Program-made: the position numbers and the translations under genes | Shown here: piece after piece, positions 1 to 11,290 of the stretch | Layout: the number at the start of each line of letters is the position of its first letter | Position numbering within the stretch: position 1 is the stretch's first letter | Notes under the pieces: model-generated | Seen by the model: only the letters and a program-made list of their open reading frames with translations | What the model was told of the DNA's origin: nothing | Database searches by the model: none | Origin: Bathymodiolus brooksi | Taxonomy: Eukaryota > Mollusca > Bivalvia > Mytilida > Modiolidae | Direction of reading: 5' to 3' | DNA: 64,000 bases | Assembly: GCA_963680875.1 (NCBI GenBank) | Contig: OY804585.1 | Coordinates: forward strand, 29,378,186 to 29,442,185

Positions 1-3000
1 GGTGGTTGGGCAGGTGACCGAAACCATGTGGAAAACACCATCATTTCATTAAGAGAGGTGGTTGGGCAGGTAACCGACACCATGTGGAAAACACCATCAT
101 TTCACTAAGAGAGGTGGTTGGGCAGGTGACCAACACCATGTGGAAAACACCATCATTTCACTACGACAGGTGGTTGAGCAGGTGACTGACACCATATGGA
201 AAACACCATCATTTCACTAAGATAGGTGGTTGGGCAGGTGACCGACACCATGTGGAAAACACCATCATTTCACCAAGAGAGGTGGTTGGGCAGGTGACCG
301 ACACCATGTGGAAACCCTCATCATTTCACTACGAGAGGTGGTTGGGCAGGTGACCGACACCATGTGGAAAACCTCATCATTTCACTAAGAGAGGTGGTTG
401 GGCAGGTGACCGACACCATGTGGAAAACACCATCATTTCACTAAGAGAGGTGGTTGGGCAGGTGACCGACACCATGTGGAAAACACCTTCATTTCACTAA
501 GAGAGGTGGTTGGGCAGGTGACCAACACCATGTGGAAAACACCATCATTTCACTAAGAGAGGTGGTTGGGCAGGTGAACGACACCATGTGGAAAACACCA
601 TCATTTCACTAAGAGAGGTGGATGGGCAGGTGACCGACATCATGTGGAAAACACCATCATTTCACTAAGAGAGGTGGTTGGGCAGGTGACCGACACCATG
701 TGGAAAACACCATCATTCCACTACGAGCGGTGGTTGGGCAGGTGACTGACACCATGTGGAAAACACCATCATTTCACTAAGAGAGGTGGTTGGGCAGGTG
801 ACCGACACCATGTGGAAAACACCATCATTTCACTAAGAGAGGTTGTTGGGCAGGTGACCGACACCATGTGGAAAAGACCATCATTTCACTAAGAGAGGTG
901 TTTGGGCAGGTGACCGACACCATGTGGAAAACACCTTCATTTCACTAAGAGAGGTGGTTGGGCAGGTGACCGACACCATGTGGAAAACACCATCATTTCA
1001 CTAAGAGAGGTGGTTGGGCAGGTGAACGACACCATGTGGAAAACACCATCATTTCACTAAGAGAGGTGGATGGGCAGGTGACCGACATCATGTGGAAAAC
1101 ACCATCATTTCACTAAGAGAGGTGGTTGGGCAGGTGACCGACACCATGTGGAAAACACCATCATTCCACTACGAGCGGTGGTTGGGCAGGTGACTGACAC
1201 CATGTGGAAAACACCATCATTTCACTAAGAGAGGTGGTTGGGCAGGTGACCGACACCATGTGGAAAACACCATCATTTCACTAAGAGAGGTTGTTGGGCA
1301 GGTGACCGACACCATGTGGAAAACACCATCATTTCACTAAGAGAGGTGTTTGGGCAGGTGACCGACACCATGTGGAAAACACCATCATTTCACTAAGAGA
1401 GGTGGTTGGGCAGGTGACCGACACCATGTGGAAAACACCTTCATTTCACTAAGAGAGGTGGTTGGGCAGGTGACCAACACCATGTGGAAAACACCATCAT
1501 TTCACTAAGAGAGGTGGTTGGGCAGGTGAACGACACCATGTGGAAAACACCATCATTTCACTAAGAGAGGTGGATGGGCAGGTGACCGACATCATGTGGA
1601 AAACACCATCATTTCACTAAGAGAGGTGGTTGGGCAGGTGACCGACACCATGTGGAAAACACCATCATTCCACTACGAGCGGTGGTTGGGCAGGTGACTG
1701 ACACCATGTGGAAAACACCATCATTTCACTAAGAGAGGTGGTTGGGCAGGTGACCGACACCATGTGGAAAACACCATCATTTCACTAAGAGAGGTTGTTG
1801 GGCAGGTGACCGACACCATGTGGAAAAGACCATCATTTCACTAAGAGAGGTGTTTGGGCAGGTGACCGACACCATGTGGAAAACACCTTCATTTCACTAA
1901 GAGAGGTGGTTGGGCAGGTGACCGACACCATGTGGAAAACACCATCATTTCACTAAGAGAGGTGGATGGGCAGGTGACCGACATCATGTGGAAAACACCA
2001 TCATTTCACTAAGAGAGGTGGTTGGGCAGGTGACCGACACCATGTGGAAAACACCATCATTCCACTACGAGCGGTGGTTGGGCAGGTGACTGACACCATG
2101 TGGAAAACACCATCATTTCACTAAGAGAGGTGGTTGGGCAGGTGACCGACACCATGTGGAAAACACCATCATTTCACTAAGAGAGGTTGTTGGGCAGGTG
2201 ACCGACACCATGTGGAAAACACCATCATTTCACTAAGAGAGGTGTTTGGGCAGGTGACCGACACCATGTGGAAAACACCATCATTTCACTAAGAGAGGTG
2301 GTTGTGCAGGTGACCGACACCATGTGGAAAACACCATCATTTCACTAAGAGAGGTGGTTGGGCAGGTAACCGACACCATGTGGAAAACCTCATCATTTCA
2401 CTACGAGAGGTAGTTGGGCAGGTGACCGACACCATGTGGAAAACCTCATCATTTCACTACGAGAGGTGGTTGGGTAGGTGACCGACACCATGTGAAAAAC
2501 CTCATCATTTCACTAAGAGAAGTGGTTGGGCAGGTGACCGACACCATGTGGATAACACCATCATTTCACTAAGAGAGGTGGTTGGGCAGGTGACCGACAC
2601 CATGTGGAAAACACCATCATTTCACTAAGAGAGGTGGTTGGGCAGGTGACCGACACCATGTGGAAAACACCATCATTTCACTACGAGAGGTGGTTGGGAA
2701 GGTGACTGACACCATGTGGAAAACACCATAATTTCACTAAGAGAGGTGGTTGGGCAGGTGACCGACACCATGTGGAAAACACCATCATTTCACTAAGAGA
2801 GGTGGTTGGGCAGGTGACCGACACCATGTGGAAAACACCATCATTTCACTAAGAGAGGTTGTTGGGCAGGTGACCGACACCATGTGGAAAACACCATCAT
2901 TTCACTAAGAGAGGTGGTTGGGCAGGTGACCGACACCATGTGGAAAACACCATCATTTCACTAAGAGAGGTGGTTGTGCAGGTGACCGACATCCTGTGGA

Positions 3001-6000
3001 AAACACCATCATTTCACTAAGAGAGGTTGTTGGGAAGGTAACCGACACCATGTGGAAAACACCATCATTTCACTAAGAGATGTGGTTGGGCAGATGACCG
3101 ACACCATGTGGAAAACACCATCATTTCACTAAGAGAGGTGGTTGGGCAAGTGACCGACACCATGTGGAAAACACCATCATTTCACTAAGAGATGTGGTTG
3201 GGCAGATGACCGACACCATGTGGAAAACACCATCATTTCACTAAGAGAGGTGGTTGGGCAAGTGACCGACACCATGTGGAAAACACCATCATTTCACTAA
3301 GAGAGGTGGTTGGGCAGGTGACCGACACCATGTGGAAAACCTCATCATTTCACTACGAGAGGTGGTTGGGCAGGTGACTGAAACCATGTGGAAAACACCA
3401 TCATTTCACTAAGAGAGGTGGTTGGGCAGGTGACCGACACCATGTGGAAAACACCATCATTTCACTAAGAGAGGTGGTTAGGCAGGTGACCGACACCATG
3501 TGGAAAACACCATCATTTCACAAAGAGAGGTGGTTGGGCAGGTGACCGAAACCATGTGGAAAACACCATCATTTCACTACGATAGGTGGTTGGGCAGGTG
3601 ACCGACACCATGTGGAAAACACCATCATTTCACTAAGAGAGGTGGTTGGGCAGATGACCGACACCATGTGGAAAACACCATCATTTCACTAAGAGAGGTG
3701 GTTGGGCAGGTGACCGACACCATGTGGAAAACACCATCATTTCACTAAGAGAGGTGGTTGGTCAGGTGACCGACACCATGTGGAAAACTCCATCATTTTA
3801 CTAAGAGAGGTGGTTGGGAAGGTGACCGACACCATGTGGAAAACACCATCATTTCACTAAGAGAGGAGGTTGGGCAGGTGACCGACACCATGTGGAAAAC
3901 CTCATCATTTCACTACGAGAGGTAGTTGGGCAGGTGACCGACACCATGTGGAAAACCTCATCATTTCACTACGAGAGGTGGTTGGGTAGGTGACCGACAC
4001 CATGTGAAAAACCTCATCATTTCACTAAGAGAAGTGGTTGGGCAGGTGACCGACACCATGTGGATAACACCATCATTTCACTAAGAGAGGTGGTTGGGCA
4101 GGTGACCGACACCATCTGGAAAACACCATCATTTCACTAAGAGAGGTGGTTGGGCAGGTGACCGACACCATGTGGAAAACACCATCATTTCACTACGAGA
4201 GGTGGTTGGGAAGGTGACTGACACCATGTGGAAAACACCATAATTTCACTAAGAGAGGTGGTTGGGCAGGTGACCGACACCATGTGGAAAACACCATCAT
4301 TTCACTAAGAGAGGTGGTTGGGCAGGTGACCGACACCATGTGGGAAACACCATCATTTCACTAAGAGAGGTTGTTGGGCAGGTGACCGACACCATGTGGA
4401 AAACACCATCATTTCACTAAGAGAGGTGGTTGGGCAGGTGACCGACACCATGTGGAAAACACCATCATTTCACTAAGAGAGGTGGTTGTGCAGGTGACCG
4501 ACATCCTGTGGAAAACACCATCATTTCACTAAGAGAGGTGGTTGGGCAGGTGACCGACACCATGTGGAAAACCTCATCATTTCACTACGAGAGGTGGTTG
4601 GGCAGGTGACTGACACCATGTTGAAAACACCATCATTTCACTAAGAGAGGTGGTTGGGCAGGTGACCGAAACCATGTGGAAAACACCATCATTTCACTAA
4701 GAGAGGTGGTTGGGCAGGTAACCGACACCATGAGGAAAACACCATCATTTCACTAAGAGAGGTGGTTGGGCAGGTGACCAACACCATGTGGAAAACACCA
4801 TCATTTCACTACGACAGGTGGTTGTGCAAGTGACTGACACCATATGGAAAACACCATCATTTCACTAAGATAGGTGGTTGTGCAGGTGACCGACACCATG
4901 TGGAAAACACCATCATTTCACTAAGAGAGGTGGTTGGGCAGGTGACCGACACCATGTGGAAAACACCATCATTTCACTAAGAGAGGTGGTTGGGTAGGTG
5001 ACCGACACCATGTGGAAACCCTCATCATTTCACTACGAGAGGTGGTTGGGCAGGTGACCGACACCATGTGGAAAACCTCATCATTTCACTAAGAGAGGTG
5101 GTTGGGCAGGTGACCGACACCATGTGGAAAACACCATCATTTCACTAAGAGAGGTGGTTGGGCAGGTGACCGACACCATGTGGAAAACACCTTCATTTCA
5201 CTAAGAGAGGTGATTGGGCAGGTGACCGACACCATGTGGAAAACACCATCATTTCACTAAGAGAGGTGGTTGCGCAGGTGACCAACACCATGTGGAAAAC
5301 ACCATCATTTCATTACGAGAGGTGGTTGAGCAGGTGACTGACACCATGTTGAAAACACCATCATTTCACTAAGAGAGGTGGTTGGGCAGGTGACCGACAC
5401 CATGTCGAAAACACCATCATTTCACTAAGAGAGGTGGTTGGGCAGGTGACCGACACCATGTGGAAAACACCATCATTTCACTAAGAGAGGTTGTTGGGCA
5501 GGTGACCGACACCATGTGGATAACACCATCATTTCACTAAGAGAGGTGTTTGGGCAGGTGACCGACACCATGTGGAAAACACCATCATTTCACTAAGAGA
5601 GGTGGTTGTGCAGGTGACCGACACCATGTGGAAAACACCATCATTTCACTACGAGAGGTGGTTGGGCAGGTGACTGACACCATGTTGAAAACACCATCAT
5701 TTCACTAAGAGAGGTGGTTGGGCAGGTGACCGAAACCATGTGGAAAACACCATCATTTCACTAAGAGAGGTGGTTGGGCAGGTGACCGACACCATGTGGA
5801 AAACACCATCATTTCACTAAGAGAGGTGGTTGCGCAGGTGACCAACACCATGTGGAAAACACCATCATTTCATTACGAGAGGTGGTTGAGCAGGTGACTG
5901 ACACCATGTTGAAAACACCATCATTTCACTAAGAGAGGTGGTTGGGCAGGTGACCGACACCATGTCGAAAACACCATCATTTCACTAAGAGAGGTGGTTC

Positions 6001-6075
6001 GGCAGGTGACCGACACCATGTGGAAAACACCATCATTTCACTAAGAGATGTGGTTGGGCAAGTGACCGACACCAT
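1..6075. repeat. 56-bp satellite array, about 108 units, open at left edge
   Basis: Head-to-tail units of exactly 56 bp beginning GGTGGTTGGGCAGGTGACC and ending CACTAAGAGA. Unit starts stay in register at 1, 841, 1681, 2521, 3361, 5041 and 5881 (all 1 + n x 56), so there is no net indel over 6 kb. The last, partial unit (6049-6075) breaks off at ACACCAT. Variants recur in blocks, showing higher-order structure: GGATGGG units at 617, 1065, 1569 and 1961 (8, 9 and 7 units apart); a block of about 12 units near 2353 repeated near 3865 (27 units on); GGTTGCGC units at 5265 and 5825 (10 units on). There are stops in all frames, so it is not coding. Confidence 0.97.
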
Positions 6076-6366
6076 TCGTCAATGAACTATTCAGTTTTAA
6101 TCTTTCTAGTTGCTTGTTCGCTACAGTTTGTAAAATTAACATATTTGCCCATTTATTTTTTAAAACAAATATTTAAACTTCATTAAGCAAAAGTTCGAGA
6201 AAACAGAAGGGGTAAACAAGAATGGTAAATCCACCGACACAGAAAACATTGGACACATTAGACATAGCAAAGACACACGAAACTCACTTTTTATTAAACC
6301 CGGCATGCATGCATGAACCGGAATACTGATTTAATAACTTTCATAATTGATTCCTTTTCTCTACAG
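6076..6366. other. AT-rich end of the intron before the receptor exon
   Basis: Unique AT-rich sequence between the satellite and the receptor exon. It ends in a good 3' splice acceptor: a pyrimidine-rich stretch, then CTACAG at 6361-6366. No gene was seen in it. Confidence 0.6.
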
Positions 6367-6606
6367 TTGGTTTTCTCGAGTACGTGTTTCTTGGGATTCA
6401 CAACAGAATAAATACAGAGTTAAATGTGATTGTTCTTGGAGGAATGGGCTTACCAGATGAAGATGGTGCACATTTTGCTGAGTTTTCTCCTGCCCTTGAT
6501 GATGAAGAACAATATACATGGACAAACTATGCAGGTATTCTCCAGAAATGTCATCTGACGCTGGAAGAAGTTACTCTTGTACGTGGGATAGTCTTAACAT
6601 TTACAG
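6367..6606 (+). CDS. Nuclear hormone receptor, ligand-binding-domain exon (internal)
   Basis: An internal exon of 240 bp that starts after CTACAG and ends before the donor GTAATA. Read with two bases finishing a split codon, it gives about 79 residues with no stop (GFLEYVFLGIHNRI at the start, LTLEEVTLVRGIVLTFT at the end). The last part matches the receptor helix-7/8 pattern, where a Leu/Glu-rich helix runs into 'KAIVLFnpDR'. The trailing G joins AT of the exon at 9061 to make the Asp of that DR motif, so splice phase and protein family agree. Nuclear receptors are nuclear, ligand-regulated transcription factors. The DNA-binding domain and first half of the ligand domain must lie left of the window. 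The first half of the exon is divergent, so no subfamily is assigned. The 60-codon reading that runs past the donor is not real. Confidence 0.8.
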
Positions 6607-6712
6607 GTAATAAGATGACGAAAAACCTTTAGGGGTAATACCATGACGAAAAACCTTTAGGGGTAATACCATGACGAAAAACCTTTAGAGGTAATAAAAT
6701 GACGAAAAACAT
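6607..6712. repeat. 28-bp tandem repeat starting exactly at the splice donor
   Basis: About 3.8 units of GTAATAnnATGACGAAAAAC..., with the GT at 6607, 6635, 6663 and 6691. Each unit recreates a GGTAATA donor-like sequence. The first is the real donor of the receptor exon. Confidence 0.9.
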
Positions 6713-6755
6713 ACACTGGCGAAACAATTCTAAAAAATAATTTTAAAAATCGTAT

Positions 6756-6832
6756 AAAGAGGCAAAATCGATACCCTTTACACACAAATACATAACCACA
6801 TACATTCCTGGTTTGGAACAGACGCGTTAGTA
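6756..6832 (+). repeat. Dispersed repeat E, fragment
   Basis: Shares AATCGATA-CC, ACACAAATACATAACC and TGGTTTGGAACAGAC with copies at 18712 and 19205. A short old fragment inside the receptor intron. Confidence 0.6.
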
Positions 6833-7118
6833 AACATGTTATATGGGTTGAAATATCCTGATAAATATAATGTTTGATGTAATGCTGCAGAACCTGATCT
6901 CATTTCATTTTCCCTTTTTTTAAATTCGTGTTTCCGCTCTATTGTGTTACCGCTTGTGTTGATACTGTTCTCGTATTTCCTTCCGTATTGTACATTTACA
7001 TAAAAATGTCTTCAGACTTGGGATTACTCTGCTTTCGTCTTTTAAAAGCACTTGTCAAAATGTTCTTTCCAACGTCAAGAAATTATTTCCAAGTGATCTA
7101 GACCTTGATCGATCTAAT

Positions 7119-7320
7119 GACATACAATATTATTGCCAAAAAGACAAACCATGATCCACAAAGTGCTACACAGAAAACTAAAGATTGAGCAACACGAGTC
7201 CTAAAAAAAAAATTGGTGGTTGTTTCGGGTGTTCCGGTTGGGTAAACAATTCTTGCTCCACTAGTTGCATCCGTCGTGTTACTCGTGTTACAAATGGTGT
7301 GATAATTCATGAGAGGATGC
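7119..7320 (+). repeat. Dispersed mussel-type repeat (family A), copy 1
   Basis: Shares ACAAAGTGCTACACAGAAAA, CTAAAGATTGAGCAACACGA and GTGTTCCGG with copies at 12053-12245 and 33375-33575. I recall this sequence type as common in Mytilus genomic clones, but that recollection is not verified. An ORF on the minus strand here is only the repeat. Confidence 0.65.
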
Positions 7321-7670
7321 AAAGTCAGAAATGTGACAACGATAAATAAAACTTATCTAACAGTATGTACGTTTTTCTTTGAAATTAACATAAGTCGCTT
7401 GCCTGATACAAGATGTTGCATCACCACACTGTATCACACTGTGGTGATAACAGAATGGTGCGACGTGTCACGAGACGTTCTCTGCCGAACTACTTTGTCA
7501 TGACGTCATATCATTAGAATGTAAGACAAAACACAGTAACGTGAATGAACGTCAAAAAGAACGTGACGTCATGCACAAAATGTAGTCTCCCTCTGAGTAT
7601 TGTACACATTTTAATTCAACCCTTGTTATTTGTTTAAAATTCGTTTTTATTGAAATGTTAGATATACTTA

Positions 7671-7831
7671 TTACATACATAGTGTGTTGGTACCAGACTT
7701 TATATCAGGACTTGCCTATTGCGTGAACTAACCGCATCACAACTCGTCGCTAACGCGACTCTTAGTGATACTGATTCACACATCAGGCTCGATCTGATAC
7801 AAAGTCGTGTACCAACACGCTATGTATGTAA
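7671..7831. mobile_element. 161-bp MITE with 38-bp terminal inverted repeats
   Basis: The left end TTACATACATAGTGTGTTGG (from 7671) is mirrored by CCAACACGCTATGTATGTAA (to 7831). About 38 bp pair with roughly five mismatches, and weaker pairing reaches about ten bases further out on both sides. There is no coding capacity. It is non-autonomous; the superfamily is unclear because the flanks are AT-rich and no target duplication is certain. Confidence 0.8.
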
Positions 7832-7949
7832 TGAATATACATCCGTTGTCATCTGTGAAACTACTGCTATTCCGTAACGGTTAGTCAAGTCAAGATGGCG
7901 ACAATAAAATGTTTTAAACTTTGGTCCAGTAACTTCCTCGTTAGTGTCA

Positions 7950-8213
7950 GGGTTATGGTGCTTAGCGCCACTTTCAACAATATGTCAGTTATATTGTGAC
8001 GGTCAGTTTTATTGGTGGCGGAAACCGGAAGACCCGGAGAAAACCACCGACATGCCGCAAGTCACTGACAAACTTTATCACATAATATTGTATAGAGTAT
8101 ACCTCGCCTGAGCGGGATTCGAACTTATAACGTTATTGTTGATATGCATGAGCACTAGTTGCATAGGTAGTTGTAAATCCAACTACCATACGATAACGGC
8201 CACGAAGGCCCCC
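7950..8213 (-). mobile_element. tRNA-headed SINE, near full length
   Basis: Minus-strand copy of the SINE described at 22207. The tail (TTTCAACAATAT...) lies left, then the core (CCGGAGAAAACCACCGACAT). The B-box complement GGGATTCGAAC is at about 8114, and the tRNA-like head (ACTACCATACGATAACGGCC) ends at 8213. Confidence 0.85.
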
Positions 8214-8504
8214 ACTTCCTCGTTAGCAGCAAACGTCCATCAGGAAAATCCTGATAGGAACAATCTAATCTAGAATATCGTATCAGCGGAGAGATATATG
8301 ATCCATATGCAAGTGCCACTGGAATGTTGCTACATATAAATTTCCTCTTTTATTGTAAAGTTTGATCTGTGATTTTTTTAATTGTATTTCTAAGTCAAGT
8401 TGTTAGAAATTTAGCTATTAACAATCAGAAAAAAATAGAAGATGAGTGTTTTGTTTGCTACAAGTAAAAAGGAAAAAATGGATATGGTAGAAAATTGTTA
8501 ATTT

Positions 8505-8790
8505 GTCCATTAGGATCTGCTGCAAGTTGACATTTACGTGTAAGGATGCCACAATGCGTAAATATATAGCAATTCATAAATTGTAACGTTGACAGTTTCA
8601 AGTACTGTGCGTCCCGCACAACCAGTGAACTTCTCTTTTGGAGAGTTGAACCTCTTTGCGGGGACACTAGTTCCTTTTGAATAGTCCCCGTGTATGGTGT
8701 GAGTTGTAATATTGACAGTTTCCCGCACAACCAGGGAACGTCTCTTTCGAAGAGTTGCACCTTGGCACAGGCACTAGGTCCTATTTCCAT
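8505..8790. repeat. Dispersed repeat G with an internal 112-bp duplication
   Basis: Begins with CATTAGGATCTGCTGCAAGT, shared with copies near 19850, 23930 and 48780. The later part contains two diverged tandem copies of a segment starting CCCGCACAACCAG and running through GAGAGTTG/GAAGAGTTG to CACTAG. ORFs on the minus strand are incidental. Confidence 0.65.
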
Positions 8791-9060
8791 ACTCGTTGTT
8801 TCCATTTAGTAGAAACATTCCAGCTTTCACAGAATATATGATACAGTTTATATGAAACGACACGGCGATAATACAAAATTATCAAATCTTCTACAAGTAT
8901 TAGAATTAGAGTGCTCTAATAGTCTAATAGACTGATGGCTGTACTCATTATTTAGTTGATCCGGTTGTAATGAATGTTTATATGTTATCGTATCATAGAA
9001 TTTAGGCAACATCCTTAATATGACTTTTAATAGCCAATACAGATGCGGATTCTTTTGCAG

Positions 9061-9317
9061 ATCGGGGAAGTTTTCAAGAACCAGAAAAAGTTGAACAAAT
9101 CCAGTGGAAGTTGATAGAATATTTGTTATTTCTATGCAAGAAGAATCACAAAAATCCAAACCAACGTCTATGGCAGATATTTGACAAGTTTACAACGCTT
9201 CGGAGCTTTGCTGAATATGCAAATGTATTGAATAAAATTAAAGCCGAATGGCCAGTCATGAAAGACCATCCATTGTTCCTAGAACTTATATCACATGAGT
9301 CCAAACAAAATGACTAA
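9061..9317 (+). CDS. Nuclear hormone receptor, C-terminal ligand-binding-domain exon
   Basis: Terminal coding exon, 257 bp, from the base after TTTTGCAG to the TAA at 9315-9317; about 85 residues. In order: DRGSF (start of helix 8), KVEQIQWKLIEYLLF (helix 8/9, the VE-xxQ signature), RLWQIFDKFTTLRSFAEYA (helix 10/11), and HPLFLELI near the end. LFLELI fits the helix-12 AF-2 coactivator motif (two hydrophobics, x, Glu, two hydrophobics), so activation function seems intact. The ending PLFLEL recalls thyroid-receptor-type NR1 members, but the rest is too divergent to name. The protein ends ten residues after AF-2. The in-frame ATG at 9111 is not the start: the exon reads openly from the splice site and joins the exon at 6367 in phase. 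Confidence 0.88.
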
Positions 9318-9788
9318 CATAAATGAGAATGAGCCATGTTGTGTCCATCCCAAGATGTCTGTTATCTTTCATTTGTTTCGTATTGCTCAATTTTCATATT
9401 ATTTGATATGACATTATTTAATTCTATTTTTTTTATTTTTCCTTTTCTCATTTTATACTACAGAGGGACCACCGGGTCCTTCATCTTATATGATAGTTGG
9501 GGTATTATCTGTTCATGCAATCGGTGCACATTATTGTTAAAATCGTCAGTTCTACTCCAACCTGTGGTGAGGTGTACTCGATACAACTTTATATGATACA
9601 TTTGTGTTCAGTGATGTGCGACAGGTTTTCTAGGACCATATATATGGCAATATTTTAGTCATATCTTGACATGAGATTTAAATTAAACACATTAAAATTA
9701 TACAAGCAAATATGGGCTGCGACATCACAGAAATTAAAACTAGGAATTATATCAACAAATAAAAAAAGTTGAATTAAAAATACACAGT
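9318..9788 (+). other. Probable 3'UTR of the receptor
   Basis: Follows the stop codon. It is AT-rich with no further family match. A short open stretch after TACTACAG at about 9463 (GPPGPSSY, stop after some 24 codons) was not accepted as an exon. The only nearby AATAAA is at 9758. Confidence 0.45.
9758..9763 (+). terminator. Candidate polyadenylation signal for the receptor
   Basis: AATAAA about 440 bp after the stop codon. It is plausible in position, but such a hexamer is expected by chance in DNA this AT-rich. Confidence 0.35.
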
Positions 9789-9860
9789 AATAAAAACGTA
9801 AATATATAATCTAATCTAAAGGCATGACTCGTTTCTGGAATGACCTTCATCGGGTACGCT
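9789..9860 (-). repeat. Dispersed repeat D, fragment
   Basis: The complement reads GATGAAGGTCATTCCAGAAA then TTAGATTA...TTTACGTTTT, matching the 3' part of the repeat D copies at 13440 and 50395. Confidence 0.6.
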
Positions 9861-10170
9861 TATAGTCAAAATATTATAAAGCCAAATAATGTAATAGTCT
9901 TTGGGAGCGGGTAATTTAAAGGGACTAATCATATTTTTATTAGAGTCGATATAACACCAGTCCATATTATAATGATTTCTTTAACAACAAAAATATACAA
10001 TAGCATCCCATTAGTTATTTATAAAAAACATTTATAAAAGAGTTATCAACGACTGTATAGAATATTCGTGGGATATCACGAACATCAAGACAGTCAAATT
10101 AAAACACAATCAATGGTGTAAAAAGGTTTGTCGTGGAAGGCCTTTAGGTCGTTGTTCGTCATTTATATAA

Positions 10171-11290
10171 AAAACAACAACAAACAAACAAACACCCCCC
10201 CCAGAAAAAACAACAAACAAACAAACACCCCTCCCCCCAGAAAAAACAACAAACAAACAAACACCCCTCCCCCCAGAAAAAACAACAAACAAACAAACAC
10301 CCCTCCCCCCCAGAAAAAACAACAAACAAACAAACACCCCTCCCCCCCAGAAAAAACAACAAACAAACAAACACCCCTCCCCCCCAGAAAAAACAACAAA
10401 CAAACAAACACCCCTCCCCCCCAGAAAAAACAACAAACAAACAAACACCCCTCCCCCCCAGAAAAAACAACAAACAAACAAACACCCCTCCCCCCCAGAA
10501 AAAACAACAAACAAACAAACACCCCTCCCCCCAGAAAAAACAACAAACAAACAAACACCCCTCCCCCCAGAAAAAACAACAAACAAACAAACACCCCTCC
10601 CCCCAGAAAAAACAACAAACAAACAAACACCCCTCCCCCCAGAAAAAACAACAAACAAACAAACACCCCTCCCCCCCAGAAAAAACAACAAACAAACAAA
10701 CACCCCTCCCCCCAGAAAAAACAACAAACAAACAAACACCCCTACCCCCCAGAAAAAACAACAAACAAGCAAACACCCCTCCCCCCAGAAAAAACAACAA
10801 ACAAACAAACACCCCTCCCCCCCCAGAAAAAACAACAAACAAACAAACACCCCTCCCCCCCAGAAAAAAAAACAAACAAACAAACACCCCTACCCCCCAG
10901 AAAAAACAACAAACAAGCAAACACCCCTCCCCCCAGAAAAAACAACAAACAAACAAACACCCCTCCCCCCAGAAAAAACAACAAACAAACAAACACCCCT
11001 CCCCCCCAGAAAAAACAACAAACAAACAAACACCCCTCCCCCCCAGAAAAAACAACAAACAAACAAACACCCTCCCCCCAGAAAAAACAACAAACAAACA
11101 AACAAACACCCCCCCAGAAAAAACAACAAACAAACAAACACCCCCTCCCCCCCAGAAAAAACAACAAACAAACAAACACCCCTCCCCCCAGAAAAAACAA
11201 CAACAAACAAACAAACACCCCCCCCCAGAAAAAACAAACAAACAAACAAACACCCCTCCCCCCCCAGAAAAAACAAACAAGCCAACAAAA
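10171..11290. repeat. 36-bp C-rich minisatellite, about 31 units
   Basis: Units of about 36 bp, CCCCAGAAAAAACAACAAAC followed by AAACAAACACCCCTC. Length variation is mostly in the C-runs (5 to 8), as expected from slippage. The plus strand has no T beyond the rare CCCT/CCTA, so strand composition is extremely skewed. Because the unit lacks stop codons, long ORFs appear on both strands (409 codons plus, 393 minus). None shows protein-like composition and none should be annotated. Confidence 0.97.

Larger units (their letters stand above)
6607..9060 (+). other. Receptor intron between the two ligand-domain exons
   Basis: Donor GTAATA at 6607, acceptor TTTTGCAG ending at 9060, 2454 bp. It holds the 28-bp tandem repeat, dispersed repeat fragments, a 161-bp MITE and a minus-strand SINE. 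The phase (one base before, two after) restores the reading frame across it. Confidence 0.75.

Noticed and set aside
1..6075. CRISPR-like array of regular repeats
   Set aside because: Units abut with no spacers, and the surroundings are eukaryotic.
9463..9596. A further exon after the receptor stop (GPPGPSSY, collagen-like)
   Set aside because: About 24 codons, no donor, and it follows a normal receptor C-terminus.
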